Shown: positions 54,378 through 63,341 of the stretch, in pieces
Position numbering within the stretch: the first letter of the stretch is position 1
How the letters are laid out: every line of letters starts with the position of its first letter
Source: Candidatus Edwardsiibacteriota bacterium
Lineage (GTDB): Bacteria > Edwardsbacteria > AC1 > EtOH8
Reading direction: 5' to 3'
Assembly (NCBI GenBank): GCA_020053305.1
Contig: JAGVNJ010000064.1
Location: 1-64,000, forward strand
DNA: 64,000 bases
Program-made: the position numbers and the translations under genes
The notes under the pieces: model-generated
Database searches by the model: none
What the model saw: the letters and a program-made list of their open reading frames with translations, nothing else
Told to the model about the DNA's origin: nothing

Positions 54378-57300
54378 CTAGAAATTGAAGGATAACGAAA
54401 GCCGGAGCCTTCTGGGGCCGTAATAGGCCGCAGAATACGGCTGCCGGTTGCCATTTCTGGGATCCGTTACCATATCGTTCCAGGCGTTGACATAACTGCC
54501 ATACTTTTCTTCGCGGTTTATGTAACCGTTGCTGTCCGCGTCGGCCCATTTGCTGTAATACTCGTTGGGAACCAGCACGTTATTTCCCGCCGAATCAGTG
54601 GTGGCAATCTTGTAGGCCCAAATGGAGTCGCTGGTTGGAAATACTTCACTTATTGTCTTCAGCCGGCCGTCGTTATCGTTCAATCCGGTCTGAGCGAAGA
54701 CATTGGCCACGTTCTTGCGGTTCAGCAAATTGAATACTTCAAGATTAAGGCTGAACCCCAGCTGGCCCAGGCTGAAGTCCTTGGAGGCCATTAAATCCAT
54801 GTTCCAGGTCCAGGGAGTCCGGTAGCCGTTGAATTCCCCGATAATTTTTCCCTTGGAGTCTGTGCGGGAATAGGGAAACCCGCTGGCCAGATTGTTCAAC
54901 AGGCTGATGGAAACATTGGATAGCGGTTTAAAGCCCAACATCCGGGGGCCGTAACCGTCGCCCAAATCGAAATTGGTTGACAAATTGAAACCATGCCTTT
55001 GATCAAACTCTAAATAATAATCCACCTTGGGCGGCTCCAACAGCAGGCCGGTTATCGGATCGATTCCCCTCCAGTTATAATAGCCGTCAATGGGGTCCGA
55101 GGCCGACCCCCTGGCCATGGACAGGCTGTAGGAGGCCCTTCCCGAAAATATCCCGCCGGGCGCAGCCCGTTTCTGGATGGCGATTTCCGCTCCCCGGACG
55201 TTGCCGTAATCGCCGTTTACGTAGGCAAAATAATCTTTCCCGGTTACCGTGTCGGAAACGGTTCTTCCGGAGAGAAGGTCGAAAAGGTCCTTATAATAAA
55301 TGGTGAGATCTCCGGCCAGATCGGTGTTAAACTGATGGGACAGCCCGGCCTCGTAAGCAATCGTTTTTTGGGAGGCCAGATCGGGCGAACCCACGATGCT
55401 GTTGCCCCGGCTGATGACATCCGCCTCTAAAGTCTCATAGAGATATTGGAACTGCGGCTGCTGGAAGAAGTGGCCGTAGCTTAAATGGAAAACCGTCCTT
55501 TCGGTAATGGGATGGGATATGCCCAACCGGGGGCTTAATTTCCACTTGGTTTCGGCGGCTATCTTTCCCGAATCCGGGTTGAACTGGTAGATATAATATT
55601 CGGCCTTCGAATCGACGTAATCAAACCGCAGCCCGGCATTTATGATAAAACCCTCGAATTCCAGTTTATCCTGAAGATAGGCCGCCCCGGTTACCGGCTT
55701 AAAGGTGTAGGAATCCTTGAAGGGATCGGGATCGGCCGGAAGGGAGTTGTATTTGCGGTACATCCGGTGTTGTTTGTATTCCAGGCCCGCTTGCACCTGA
55801 TTGCTTCTGTTTGCCTGGGAGGTTATATCAAACTTAAATCCGTGATATCTGGCTTCGGTCATCTCCCATCTGCGGTAAAGACCGCGGGTGATCAGCGACA
55901 TTTCCGCCGAGGAGATGTATCCATAGGGATTGTCCGGGATATTATATGACCGGTCCTGGCCGTCATAAGCGTCAAAAGTTCCGTTGTAATCCAGGTCGTT
56001 GTCGGACAGGAATGTGTAATCCTCCCAGAAATTTCTGGTTTTCTCGGCGACGGTATCTATGTTTCCGTACCGATAGGCGGTATTGAAATGATTGAGGATT
56101 ACGTTGTAGAAGGTTTTATTGTTGACCTGTTGCCTCCAGTTTGAGCTTACCTGATAGGATTTGGTCAATTCGTAGGGCAGCCCGTCGAGATGATACTTCC
56201 AAGTAGCCGCATATAGCCCCCGCTGGTCCCGATTGGCAAATCCCCCCAGGCTCAACTTGGCGTTGATCGGATTTATTTTATAGGTCAACTTGCCCTGGAG
56301 ACGGTAGGTGTTGAAGTTGGTATGGGGCAGATATGGCTTGTCGCTAAGTTCCCAGCCCTTCATGGTGAAATAATCCAGCCTTCTCTCTCTTTCGGCGGCC
56401 CAGGCGGCGTCGGAAGAGTCAACCCATTCCCCGGTCCATTGATTGGCAAGGGTATCCCAGCTGGATTGGCTGTAGCGCAGGGTATCGCCCCAGAAATAGT
56501 CTTTGCTGGGATCGTGGACGTAATATTTATCGGGCATGAAATGATTGTATTGATCATTGGTGTTATTGTATTCTCCGGAGAAAAAGAAAAATGCATTTTT
56601 CACAAAGGGAATGCCGCCCCCGAAACTACCTTCTATTTTGTTGTAATTCCGGCTGTCCGAAAGCATGAATTCGTCCGTGGTATACTTAAGCGAACCCGAA
56701 AATTTATCGCTGCCTTCCCTGGTTACCACATTCACGATGCCGGACATGGCCTCCCCATATTCGGCGTTAAAACCACCGGTGATGACCATCACTTCCTCGA
56801 TAGCGGAGGTGTTGATCTGGGCCCCCACCCTTCCCTGGAGAGGATCGTTTACAACCACGCCGTCTATGAAGTAAGCCATTTCGTCTGATCTTCCACCCCG
56901 AACGTTCATGGCCCCGGCTTGCGAAACCACCCCGGCGGTCTGTTGGATGGCGGTAGTGGCGCTGGCGCCGGGCAGGGCTAATATTTCCTGTTTGCTGGTG
57001 GTTCTGGTGGTGGAGGTAGCATCGGCTATTACCATCTGCCGGGTGGCGGTAATCGTTATCCCTTCCACTTGAAGCACTGTCGGTTTTAATTTAAAATTTA
57101 TAGTGGTGGTCAAGTCCATGATGGATTTGATATTGGTCACCGTAACCCCTTCATAACCCATCATCCTGGCCTGCAACGAATAGGTGCCGACCGGAACGTT
57201 GTTTATCATGTATCGTCCGTCCATGTCGCTATTGGCGCCCAGTTCGGTACCTAAAAGCTGAATCACTGCGCCGGGAATCGGCTCTTTGGTTTCGGAGTCA

Positions 57301-57401
57301 ATTACCGTTCCCACAATTTTGCCCGTGGTTCCCGCAAAAGCAAAATTGCCGATGATCATGATGCTGACCATCGCAACAACTGTTTTTACCAAATTTTTCA
57401 T
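54378..57401 (-). CDS. TonB-dependent receptor with N-terminal carboxypeptidase-regulatory-like domain (first locus)
   Basis: The 1007-residue outer-membrane protein has a signal peptide ending in AFAG. A CarboxypepD-regulatory-like domain follows (GKIVGTVIDSETKEPIPGAVI). The plug holds MNVRGGRSDEMAYFIDGVVV, and a barrel ends in RLSLSFNF. It is a paralogue of the receptor at 47206-49932. No SusD-like partner lies nearby. It is followed after 67 nt by the large secreted protein and then the PorV-like gene. GGAGG lies 13 nt before the ATG. Confidence 0.93.
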   Translation of the reverse strand: MKNLVKTVVAMVSIMIIGNFAFAGTTGKIVGTVIDSETKEPIPGAVIQLLGTELGANSDMDGRYMINNVPVGTYSLQARMMGYEGVTVTNIKSIMDLTTTINFKLKPTVLQVEGITITATRQMVIADATSTTRTTSKQEILALPGASATTAIQQTAGVVSQAGAMNVRGGRSDEMAYFIDGVVVNDPLQGRVGAQINTSAIEEVMVITGGFNAEYGEAMSGIVNVVTREGSDKFSGSLKYTTDEFMLSDSRNYNKIEGSFGGGIPFVKNAFFFFSGEYNNTNDQYNHFMPDKYYVHDPSKDYFWGDTLRYSQSSWDTLANQWTGEWVDSSDAAWAAERERRLDYFTMKGWELSDKPYLPHTNFNTYRLQGKLTYKINPINAKLSLGGFANRDQRGLYAATWKYHLDGLPYELTKSYQVSSNWRQQVNNKTFYNVILNHFNTAYRYGNIDTVAEKTRNFWEDYTFLSDNDLDYNGTFDAYDGQDRSYNIPDNPYGYISSAEMSLITRGLYRRWEMTEARYHGFKFDITSQANRSNQVQAGLEYKQHRMYRKYNSLPADPDPFKDSYTFKPVTGAAYLQDKLEFEGFIINAGLRFDYVDSKAEYYIYQFNPDSGKIAAETKWKLSPRLGISHPITERTVFHLSYGHFFQQPQFQYLYETLEADVISRGNSIVGSPDLASQKTIAYEAGLSHQFNTDLAGDLTIYYKDLFDLLSGRTVSDTVTGKDYFAYVNGDYGNVRGAEIAIQKRAAPGGIFSGRASYSLSMARGSASDPIDGYYNWRGIDPITGLLLEPPKVDYYLEFDQRHGFNLSTNFDLGDGYGPRMLGFKPLSNVSISLLNNLASGFPYSRTDSKGKIIGEFNGYRTPWTWNMDLMASKDFSLGQLGFSLNLEVFNLLNRKNVANVFAQTGLNDNDGRLKTISEVFPTSDSIWAYKIATTDSAGNNVLVPNEYYSKWADADSNGYINREEKYGSYVNAWNDMVTDPRNGNRQPYSAAYYGPRRLRLSLSFNF

Positions 57402-57611
57402 AGTTTCTGTTTTACCTCCAGCATTAAGCTTTCTCTTTTTATTATTTATTTTCCAAAGATGAAGAGATACCCGCCATATACAGAAATATAATGACTTTCA
57501 CCTCCATAAATTATTTAACAATTATATATGATTTGGTTTTTTATCGTTCTCGATGCCGATGGAACGGTTGATCGCAATCTCGGAATTATTTTTTAGCCTT
57601 GGCTGAACCCT

Positions 57612-57647
57612 GCGGATTGGCGGGGCCAAAAAACCCCGCCAATCCGC
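57612..57647 (-). terminator. Strong hairpin after the sialidase-like secreted protein
   Basis: A perfect 14-bp GC-rich stem, GCGGATTGGCGGGG at 57612-57625 with its complement at 57634-57647, encloses an 8-nt loop containing six T on the minus strand. No U-tract follows the stem, so it may be a weak terminator or an mRNA-stabilising hairpin. It lies 30 nt after the stop codon. Confidence 0.6.
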
Positions 57648-57676
57648 TTTGGAAAAATCGTTGCCTTTAAGTCAGG

Positions 57677-59638
57677 TTATTTGAGGACAACCAGTTTCTT
57701 GGTGGCGGAATTTTTGCCGGAAACCAATTTGTAAACATAAACACCGTTGGAAACGTTCTTGGTGTTCCAGGAGACCGAGTTGGACCCGGCATTACCGACG
57801 CCGCGGTAGGATTTGACCAGCTGTCCGGCCACGTTGTAGATGTTCAGCGAATAGTCGCCGGCCTTGGGCAGGTTGAAGTTGATGGCGGTGTTGCCCGAAA
57901 CCGGGTTGGGATAGTTCTGCTTGAGGGTGAAGATGCTGGCCGCATTGTTGGGCCGGCCGCCCTCGACGCCGTTGACGACTGCGCCGTTGACGATCACCCA
58001 CACCACATTGGACATATCGCTGCGGCCGATGGGATCCTGGGCATAAACACCGTAGTAGATGCTGTCTGTTTGGGCGTGGGGAAGGTTAAAGGTGTGGTTC
58101 CACAGCATGGTGTCAGCGGCGGTAGCGGCTAAAGCAGTATCTTCGGTCCAAGATCCGGCGGCGCCGATCTTGCTGTAAACGAAGAAGGAGTCGGCTGTGG
58201 CGTCGGTGCTGGAGCGCAGCCACCACACGGTGATATCCGGGGAATTAACTGTAAGCGAGCAGACAGGGGCAACCGGAGGACGGTATACGGTCACTATGGT
58301 GTCGCCCTCGTAGGCCACCCACATTTCCGGGCCATTGGGGTTGGCGCCCACCGCCACGTAGCCGATGCCGTCGTACTGGGTGGTGTTGTTGGGAATGTAA
58401 TTATGGTTCCAGTTGGCTCCGTTGTTCGGAGTAAAGCGGGCGGCTGCCTGGTTGTACAGGGTGCTCTGACGGCCCACACACATCACGCTGTCGCCGGAAT
58501 TGGCCCCGCCGACATAGGCGATAGAGGGCCAGATGTGGCTGCCGCCGTTGTCGGGCACGTCAACCGTGGTGGTCCACAGGCCCTGGCCCACGCCCATCTC
58601 GTCAACGGTATAATGCATCACGCCGCCGCCGTGCCAGGTGACGGCCGGAAGTTCGCCGGCGCCATGGTCGGCGCAGACGTCAACCCCCGGGAATCCGATG
58701 CCGTTATTGAAAGAATTCTCGCCGGCCAGCGCTCCGCCGACCCAGGCGTTCCAGCCCACGGTGCGGGTGCCGGAGCCATAGGGGAACTTGCCCTTGGTCC
58801 ATACGCCGATGGCCTCCTCGGCGCTGTTGATGGCTATGCCCTGGGTGCAGCCGGTGGGTATGAAGTCGTAGCTGGTGATGCCGAAGGTCTGAACGCCGAT
58901 GCCGGCGTCAATGCCGCCCAGGTCAAGATCCACCTTCAGGTATCTGATAAACAGGGTATCTAAAGCTCCAATGCCCTGGATATAGGAGCCAGGGGCCTTG
59001 GAATCGTCGGCATATATCAGGTGCAGGCCGGTCTTGGAGATCTTGGCGACCCTGGGGCAGGTCTGGAGTACATCACTGGGATTAAGAGCCTCGATATAGG
59101 CCGAAACGTTTACCTTAGCGCCCCAGGTGGAGCCGCCATCGGTGGAGCGGCTGGCATATATGTCGCCGGCCATGTTCTCCCAGGAGCCGTACGCGCCGAT
59201 ATAATAGTCGCCCCAAACCGCATAGATGTCGCCGGCATCGGAAACCGAGATACTGGGCCAGAAGCAGCCTACTATCGTGCTGTCCACCACCACGGCGCCG
59301 GTGGCCTGCGACCAGAACCAGACATGGGAATAGCCGTTGATGTCGTTGCCGCCGGTAAAGGTCATAACCGGATTGTTATTGTAAACCGCTATCTGGGAGG
59401 GAGTCCATAGCACCCACTTGCCATCCAAGTCATATTTGAAATCGGTCAGGGCCACTGCGGCATTGACTGAAACCCCTCGGTCGCCTGAAGTGGCCAAGTA
59501 GGCATTCTGGTAAGTCCAGTTATCGCTGGCCTTGTCGTTTGAAAACCTGGGGGGAACCGGAGCATACGCTTCCTTGGCGGCGAATGCTACATTGGCAACC
59601 ATTAATACTGCCAACATAACCCACATGACTTTCTTCAT
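57677..59638 (-). CDS. Secreted propeller protein with C-terminal sorting domain
   Basis: The 653-residue protein has a signal peptide (cleavage near residue 20). Its body resembles a sialidase/BNR-type propeller, with the Asp-box SRSTDGGSTWG and repeats such as ISVSDAGDIYAVWGDY. An Ig-like segment lies around residue 460-560. The final about 80 residues, NYPNPVSGNTAINFNLP to KKLVVLK, are a type IX sorting-like domain. No catalytic sialidase residues could be assigned. AGAGGAG precedes the ATG. It has its own strong promoter and stands alone between hairpins. Confidence 0.88.
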   Translation of the reverse strand: MKKVMWVMLAVLMVANVAFAAKEAYAPVPPRFSNDKASDNWTYQNAYLATSGDRGVSVNAAVALTDFKYDLDGKWVLWTPSQIAVYNNNPVMTFTGGNDINGYSHVWFWSQATGAVVVDSTIVGCFWPSISVSDAGDIYAVWGDYYIGAYGSWENMAGDIYASRSTDGGSTWGAKVNVSAYIEALNPSDVLQTCPRVAKISKTGLHLIYADDSKAPGSYIQGIGALDTLFIRYLKVDLDLGGIDAGIGVQTFGITSYDFIPTGCTQGIAINSAEEAIGVWTKGKFPYGSGTRTVGWNAWVGGALAGENSFNNGIGFPGVDVCADHGAGELPAVTWHGGGVMHYTVDEMGVGQGLWTTTVDVPDNGGSHIWPSIAYVGGANSGDSVMCVGRQSTLYNQAAARFTPNNGANWNHNYIPNNTTQYDGIGYVAVGANPNGPEMWVAYEGDTIVTVYRPPVAPVCSLTVNSPDITVWWLRSSTDATADSFFVYSKIGAAGSWTEDTALAATAADTMLWNHTFNLPHAQTDSIYYGVYAQDPIGRSDMSNVVWVIVNGAVVNGVEGGRPNNAASIFTLKQNYPNPVSGNTAINFNLPKAGDYSLNIYNVAGQLVKSYRGVGNAGSNSVSWNTKNVSNGVYVYKLVSGKNSATKKLVVLK

Positions 59639-59809
59639 GATAAAAACTCCTCTTTTTAAGTTTGGAATATTAAGTTACAACGTTACGAGTTGTTTTTGAC
59701 CTGCTTTAACCCCCTCACCTCCTTTCGAAAATTCGATAATTCTGAATAACAAATATCAAAATAGAATACTCATTCCATAGTTTATCTTGTGGAACTCGTC
59801 TCATTTGAA

Positions 59810-59838
59810 AAATTACCACTTTTCACAAAAAAAGTCAA
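59810..59838 (-). promoter_or_regulatory. Sigma-70-type promoter of the propeller sorting-domain protein
   Basis: On the minus strand TTGACT (59838-59833) and TAATTT (59815-59810) are exactly 17 bp apart, predicting a start near 59803. The leader to the ATG at 59638 is about 165 nt, long enough for further control, though no known RNA motif was recognised in it. Confidence 0.65.
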
Positions 59839-59909
59839 GCTTTTTTATATAAAATTTTCATCTTTTTTTACGGCCGGGGCCGTCGAAATAAAAAACCGTT
59901 GCTTCCTGT

Positions 59910-60248
59910 CTATCGGCTGGTCCATCGGGTGTAGATCCAGCCGGCCAGAATGGATATTATGCCCGCCAGGAATATGCCGGCCGCCTCGGCCGAGCGGTTC
60001 TGACAGATCTGCATCAGCTGGTCGGTCCGGGAGGGGTCCAATCGCGGATAGATGGCCAGGGGGATGAAGTGAAAGACGGCCCCCAAAGCTAAAAATCCGG
60101 CGCCCACCATGGGCAATACCCAGATGCCGGATTCCCGTCTGATGACCGCCAGAAGCCTCTTCAGGATCCTGGCATATAAGAACAGCGACATGCAGAAAAG
60201 CGCCACTCCAACAGCGAACAGCAGTTCGGCCGGTATGGATATTTCCAT
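59910..60248 (-). CDS. Small membrane protein of unknown function
   Basis: The roughly 112-residue protein has three predicted membrane helices (around residues 6-25, 42-62 and 85-105 of this reading) and a basic loop after the first, KRLLAVIRRE. It is not recognised. ATG 60248 was chosen because AGGAG lies 9 nt upstream; ATG 60254 leaves only 3 nt. It follows another small membrane protein on the same strand and may form a pair with it. Confidence 0.65.
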   Translation of the reverse strand: MEISIPAELLFAVGVALFCMSLFLYARILKRLLAVIRRESGIWVLPMVGAGFLALGAVFHFIPLAIYPRLDPSRTDQLMQICQNRSAEAAGIFLAGIISILAGWIYTRWTSR

Positions 60249-60307
60249 ATTCATTGACTCCTAAAAATCGTTTGAGACAATACTTTTTCCCGGGGTTCCC
60301 GAAAAGA

Positions 60308-60682
60308 TCAGGCGGCCGGTTTTACCGCCGGGGCGGCCTTTTTGACCGGGCTCACCACCTTCTTGAACTTCATGGCCCCCAGCAGGGACAGCAGCCCGGA
60401 CAGCAGGAAAAAGGTGTAGGCTATCCAGGACTGCATGACGTTCAATTTTACCTGGCTGGCAAAGGCGATGATCTGGATGACGGCGTAGACCAGGATCCCG
60501 GAGGGGGCGAAGATCATGTACTGCCAGTCGGTCTTCTTGCGCAGCACCAGCTCGTACTTCCGGGCGATCAGCCCGAACAGCACGCAGGTGATCCACAAAA
60601 GCACGCTGCCGGCGATGGTCACCAGGTTGGTGACGGTAACATACCACAGGAACTCGTTGTCATAGAGGAGCAGTTTGAACAT
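60308..60682 (-). CDS. Small four-helix membrane protein of unknown function
   Basis: The about 124-residue protein has four predicted membrane helices and an A/K/P-rich C-terminal tail (VVSPVKKAAPAVKPAA). It is not recognised. ATG 60682 was chosen because GGAGG lies 5 nt before it; an extension to a TTG at 60694 would start inside that site. It is followed at 60248 by another small membrane protein. Confidence 0.65.
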   Translation of the reverse strand: MFKLLLYDNEFLWYVTVTNLVTIAGSVLLWITCVLFGLIARKYELVLRKKTDWQYMIFAPSGILVYAVIQIIAFASQVKLNVMQSWIAYTFFLLSGLLSLLGAMKFKKVVSPVKKAAPAVKPAA

Positions 60683-60798
60683 GTTCACCTCCAAATGTTG
60701 ATTAGGGTGATTTTATTTTAGAACCCTTGCCCGCTAAATACGCGAAAAATTCTGCCTTCTGCAATCTTGACAATAATGCATAATTGCGGCTTCTTGTC

Positions 60799-60840
60799 AT
60801 ACCTGCGAAACTTGTCCTCGCGAAGGCGGGGAGCAGGTAT
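60799..60840. repeat. Palindromic repeat (CATACCTGC...GCAGGTATCC type)
   Basis: ATACCTGC at 60799-60806 is repeated as GCAGGTAT at 60833-60840. The flanking tcttgtcat and ccagaag are typical of a widespread dispersed bacterial repeat. The inner part, cttgtcctcgcgaaggcgggg, looks like a second small hairpin nested in the first. It fills the gap before the Roadblock-type gene operon end. Confidence 0.7.
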
Positions 60841-60888
60841 CCAGAAGGATTGCGGTGGGAATGAAAAACGAACGCAATCAAGCAAAGC

Positions 60889-61638
60889 TTATTTTAACAA
60901 CATCATCATCTTATCGGCCATCTGCTTGGCGGCCGAGGGCCCGATGATCATCGAGGCGTCCTTCTGCAGGGCGTAGCAGAACTTCATCACCGAGTCCCTG
61001 GTCAGCTTGGAGGTGTTCAGCTTGTGGTCGGAAAGCTGGTTCTCATAAATGGTGGCGCCCAGCTCGCCCAGGGCCTCCTCGGCCTGGGCCAGGATCTTCT
61101 CCAGGACGGAGGCCTCCACCGTGGCCGGCGGCTTGGGAGCCGGGATCTGGGTCGGCGCGGCAGGGGCAACAGCAGCCGGAGTCGTAGCCGGAGCTGGAGC
61201 CGGAGCGATCTGCGAAGTTGGTGCAGTTTTGGCGGAGGCGGCGGCCACCACGGTCTGGGGCACAGTTGGCGGGGCTTGGGCCGGGGCCGGGGCGGGCGGC
61301 TGGGCCATTATCAGCATTTCCTTCAAGGCCCCGTCCAGGGCCGAATCTATCACGCTGACATCGGCGGTGATATCGGTCAGCAGATTCAAAAATCCCTTGT
61401 CGCTGCGCCGGATGAACAGCCGGCTGCCCCCGGTGTTGACCAGCATCCGGTTGATCTTGAACTGGGCCACCTGGGAGAGGGCTTCAAAGGTCTGGGCCAG
61501 CACCATCACCGCCCGTTTGGCGTTCTCCTGGACGAATGACGAGGAGAGCGACTGGGAGATGAAGCTGCTGTCGTCGCCCACATAAAAACTCCCGGTCACC
61601 CCGGGCAGGCTGGATAATCGTATCAGTAATTCTTCCAT
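60889..61638 (-). CDS. Roadblock-like protein with Pro/Ala-rich linker
   Basis: The 249-residue protein starts with a domain (about 1-110) with the Roadblock/LC7-like pattern LPGVTGSFYVGDD ... ENAKRAVMVLAQTFEAL ... MLVNTGGSRLFIRR. A long low-complexity Pro/Ala linker (about 112-170) separates it from a C-terminal helical region (about 170-249). Roadblock proteins bind and regulate small GTPases in motility or polarity systems; no GTPase is encoded in the window. It starts 5 nt after the preceding gene. Confidence 0.7.
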   Translation of the reverse strand: MEELLIRLSSLPGVTGSFYVGDDSSFISQSLSSSFVQENAKRAVMVLAQTFEALSQVAQFKINRMLVNTGGSRLFIRRSDKGFLNLLTDITADVSVIDSALDGALKEMLIMAQPPAPAPAQAPPTVPQTVVAAASAKTAPTSQIAPAPAPATTPAAVAPAAPTQIPAPKPPATVEASVLEKILAQAEEALGELGATIYENQLSDHKLNTSKLTRDSVMKFCYALQKDASMIIGPSAAKQMADKMMMLLK

Positions 61639-61643
61639 GGCCG

Positions 61644-62339
61644 CTACCTCTTTTCCGCCGCCAGCCGGGAGATCACGGCCTGGAACTTCTGTTTGACCTC
61701 CACAAAGCCGATGGAGGCGATGGCCTTCTTGCAGGTCAGGTTCACCAGTTTCTCAAAGGCGTCCCCCACCTCCTTCTTGGAGATATCGGTCTTGACCCCG
61801 CTGCGGGCGGTCACCAGCCCAGCCCCGGCCTCCAGCATCTTGTCCAGCCGGCCCTGGGGATCGATGTTCTTGACCTCCTTTTCCAGCATCTCCTGCCATT
61901 CCCCGGCTTTTGCCCCCTTGGCCCCGAATTCCTCCAGCAGCATGTTCAGCAGGATGACCTTCTGCTTGAGCAGTTCCTCGGCCTCGGAGATCTCGGTCAT
62001 CTTGTCCTCGGAGAGCAGGTCAATGGGGTTTATCTGGGTGGCCCACCAGGGGACCTGGGCCCCGTCCAGCTGCACCCCCAGATAGGTTGTCCCCACCGGC
62101 ATGATCAGCATCTTATGGCCCTCGCCCTCGGCCACCACCGAATTCAGGCTGCCCAGATCCAGGTTGGCGGTGATCACCTCCGCGGCCGAACCGATAAAAG
62201 CCACCACCTCGCCCAGGTTGCCCGGGGCGCCGGCGGAGGCCTTTATGATGGATCCGTCCTCCTTGGAGACGGCGGCGCTGCATTTAACCCCCTCCATCTT
62301 GAGGACGCTGTCCATCAGCTCAGCTGGTTCCTTGGCCAT
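61644..62339 (-). CDS. Roadblock-like protein with conserved C-terminal helical domain
   Basis: The 231-residue protein begins with a Roadblock/LC7-like domain (VKCSAAVSKEDGSIIKAS ... AEVITANLDLGSLNSVVAEG ... HKMLIMPVGTTYLGV). Its C-terminal half contains LLEEFGAKGAKAGEWQEM and GVKTDISKKEV, closely resembling the C-terminal half of the PATAN protein encoded just upstream. It is probably a signalling scaffold. TGGAG precedes the ATG. Confidence 0.75.
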   Translation of the reverse strand: MAKEPAELMDSVLKMEGVKCSAAVSKEDGSIIKASAGAPGNLGEVVAFIGSAAEVITANLDLGSLNSVVAEGEGHKMLIMPVGTTYLGVQLDGAQVPWWATQINPIDLLSEDKMTEISEAEELLKQKVILLNMLLEEFGAKGAKAGEWQEMLEKEVKNIDPQGRLDKMLEAGAGLVTARSGVKTDISKKEVGDAFEKLVNLTCKKAIASIGFVEVKQKFQAVISRLAAEKR

Positions 62340-62374
62340 AATCTCTCCATCAACGCTTTAATATATTTTGCCCC

Positions 62375-63244
62375 TTAGCCGCCCTTGGCCAGCTTCTGGA
62401 CAGCCTGGTATTTATGCTTGGCCAGCATCGGCCCGTATTCCTTGACGCCCTTCTGGTGCATGGCCTCGGCGATCTGGTCCCATACCTGGACCACCTCTTC
62501 CCGGCCGATGTCGGTCTTGGCGCCGTTTTTTATCTTGACCACAAAATCGGTAAATTCCACATGGCGGGTCATATTGCCGTTCTTGTCTCCGGCCGCCAGG
62601 GTGGTTTTGGCCAGCTCCATCCAGGGCCCCACCCCGGTCCCCTTGACCCCGAACTCCTCCAGCATCAGGTTGACGAAATCCACCTTGGCCTGCAGGGTGC
62701 GCTCCACCTCGTGAGGGTCCACCACCAGGTTCTTGGCCAGGAACCAGGAGATGGTCTTGACCACCTCCAGCACCCCCAGGTTGCTCTCGTCGATGATGGC
62801 CCGGATGTCCCGCTTGCCGTTGACTAAGGCCAGGATGGTCCAATCGCTGCGCCGGATGGTGACGGCCGATTCCTCGGGAGCCTGGGCGGTCCTGACCAGG
62901 GTGGTGTCGAACGGGGGCAGGGTCTTTAATATCTCGTCCATCTCCAGGCGGCGGCGGTCGCCCTCCTGCAACAGGGCGTCGGCCCCGTCCTTGATGGTCT
63001 CCTCGGAGGCCTTGGCCCCGGGGGCGAACTTTACCTCGCCGGATGATTCCAGGCACAGGCCGTAAACCGCCTCGCTGCCCTTGATATCGCCATAGGCGGC
63101 ATGCACCGCCCGTCCCTTGTCGAAGTAGATCTCGCCGTAGTTCTTTCCGGCCTTGACGGTGATCACCCCGGTCTTCTGGAAGTGGACCAACAGATGGATT
63201 ATTTCGGTAAGATGGAAATCCGACAGATTGGCTTGTAGGCTCAT
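62375..63244 (-). CDS. PATAN-type (DUF4388) protein with shared C-terminal domain
   Basis: The 289-residue protein begins with a DUF4388/PATAN domain (LQANLSDFHLTEIIHLLVHFQKTGVITV, GEIYFDKGRAVHAAYG). These are found in response regulators and motility adaptors. A middle winged-helix-like region follows (WTILALVNGKRDIRAII). The C-terminal domain with MLEEFGVKGTGVGPWMEL and GAKTDIGREEV is shared with the next gene. It has a promoter just upstream but no strong ribosome-binding site. It is the first of three genes in one unit. Confidence 0.82.
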   Translation of the reverse strand: MSLQANLSDFHLTEIIHLLVHFQKTGVITVKAGKNYGEIYFDKGRAVHAAYGDIKGSEAVYGLCLESSGEVKFAPGAKASEETIKDGADALLQEGDRRRLEMDEILKTLPPFDTTLVRTAQAPEESAVTIRRSDWTILALVNGKRDIRAIIDESNLGVLEVVKTISWFLAKNLVVDPHEVERTLQAKVDFVNLMLEEFGVKGTGVGPWMELAKTTLAAGDKNGNMTRHVEFTDFVVKIKNGAKTDIGREEVVQVWDQIAEAMHQKGVKEYGPMLAKHKYQAVQKLAKGG

Positions 63245-63303
63245 AAATGGAAAATAATGGGTATTAGAAAAATTTTGTAACTTCCTTTATACCTAGGATA
63301 TTA

Positions 63304-63332
63304 AGTCTAATTGAAAATCTCCAATCTGTCAA
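63304..63332 (-). promoter_or_regulatory. Sigma-70-type promoter of the PATAN/Roadblock operon
   Basis: On the minus strand TTGACA (63332-63327) and TAGACT (63309-63304) are 17 bp apart, predicting a start near 63297. It directly follows the stop of the lipoate ligase-family gene, so the trio is probably an independent unit. Confidence 0.65.
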
Positions 63333-63341
63333 CAAAAATTT

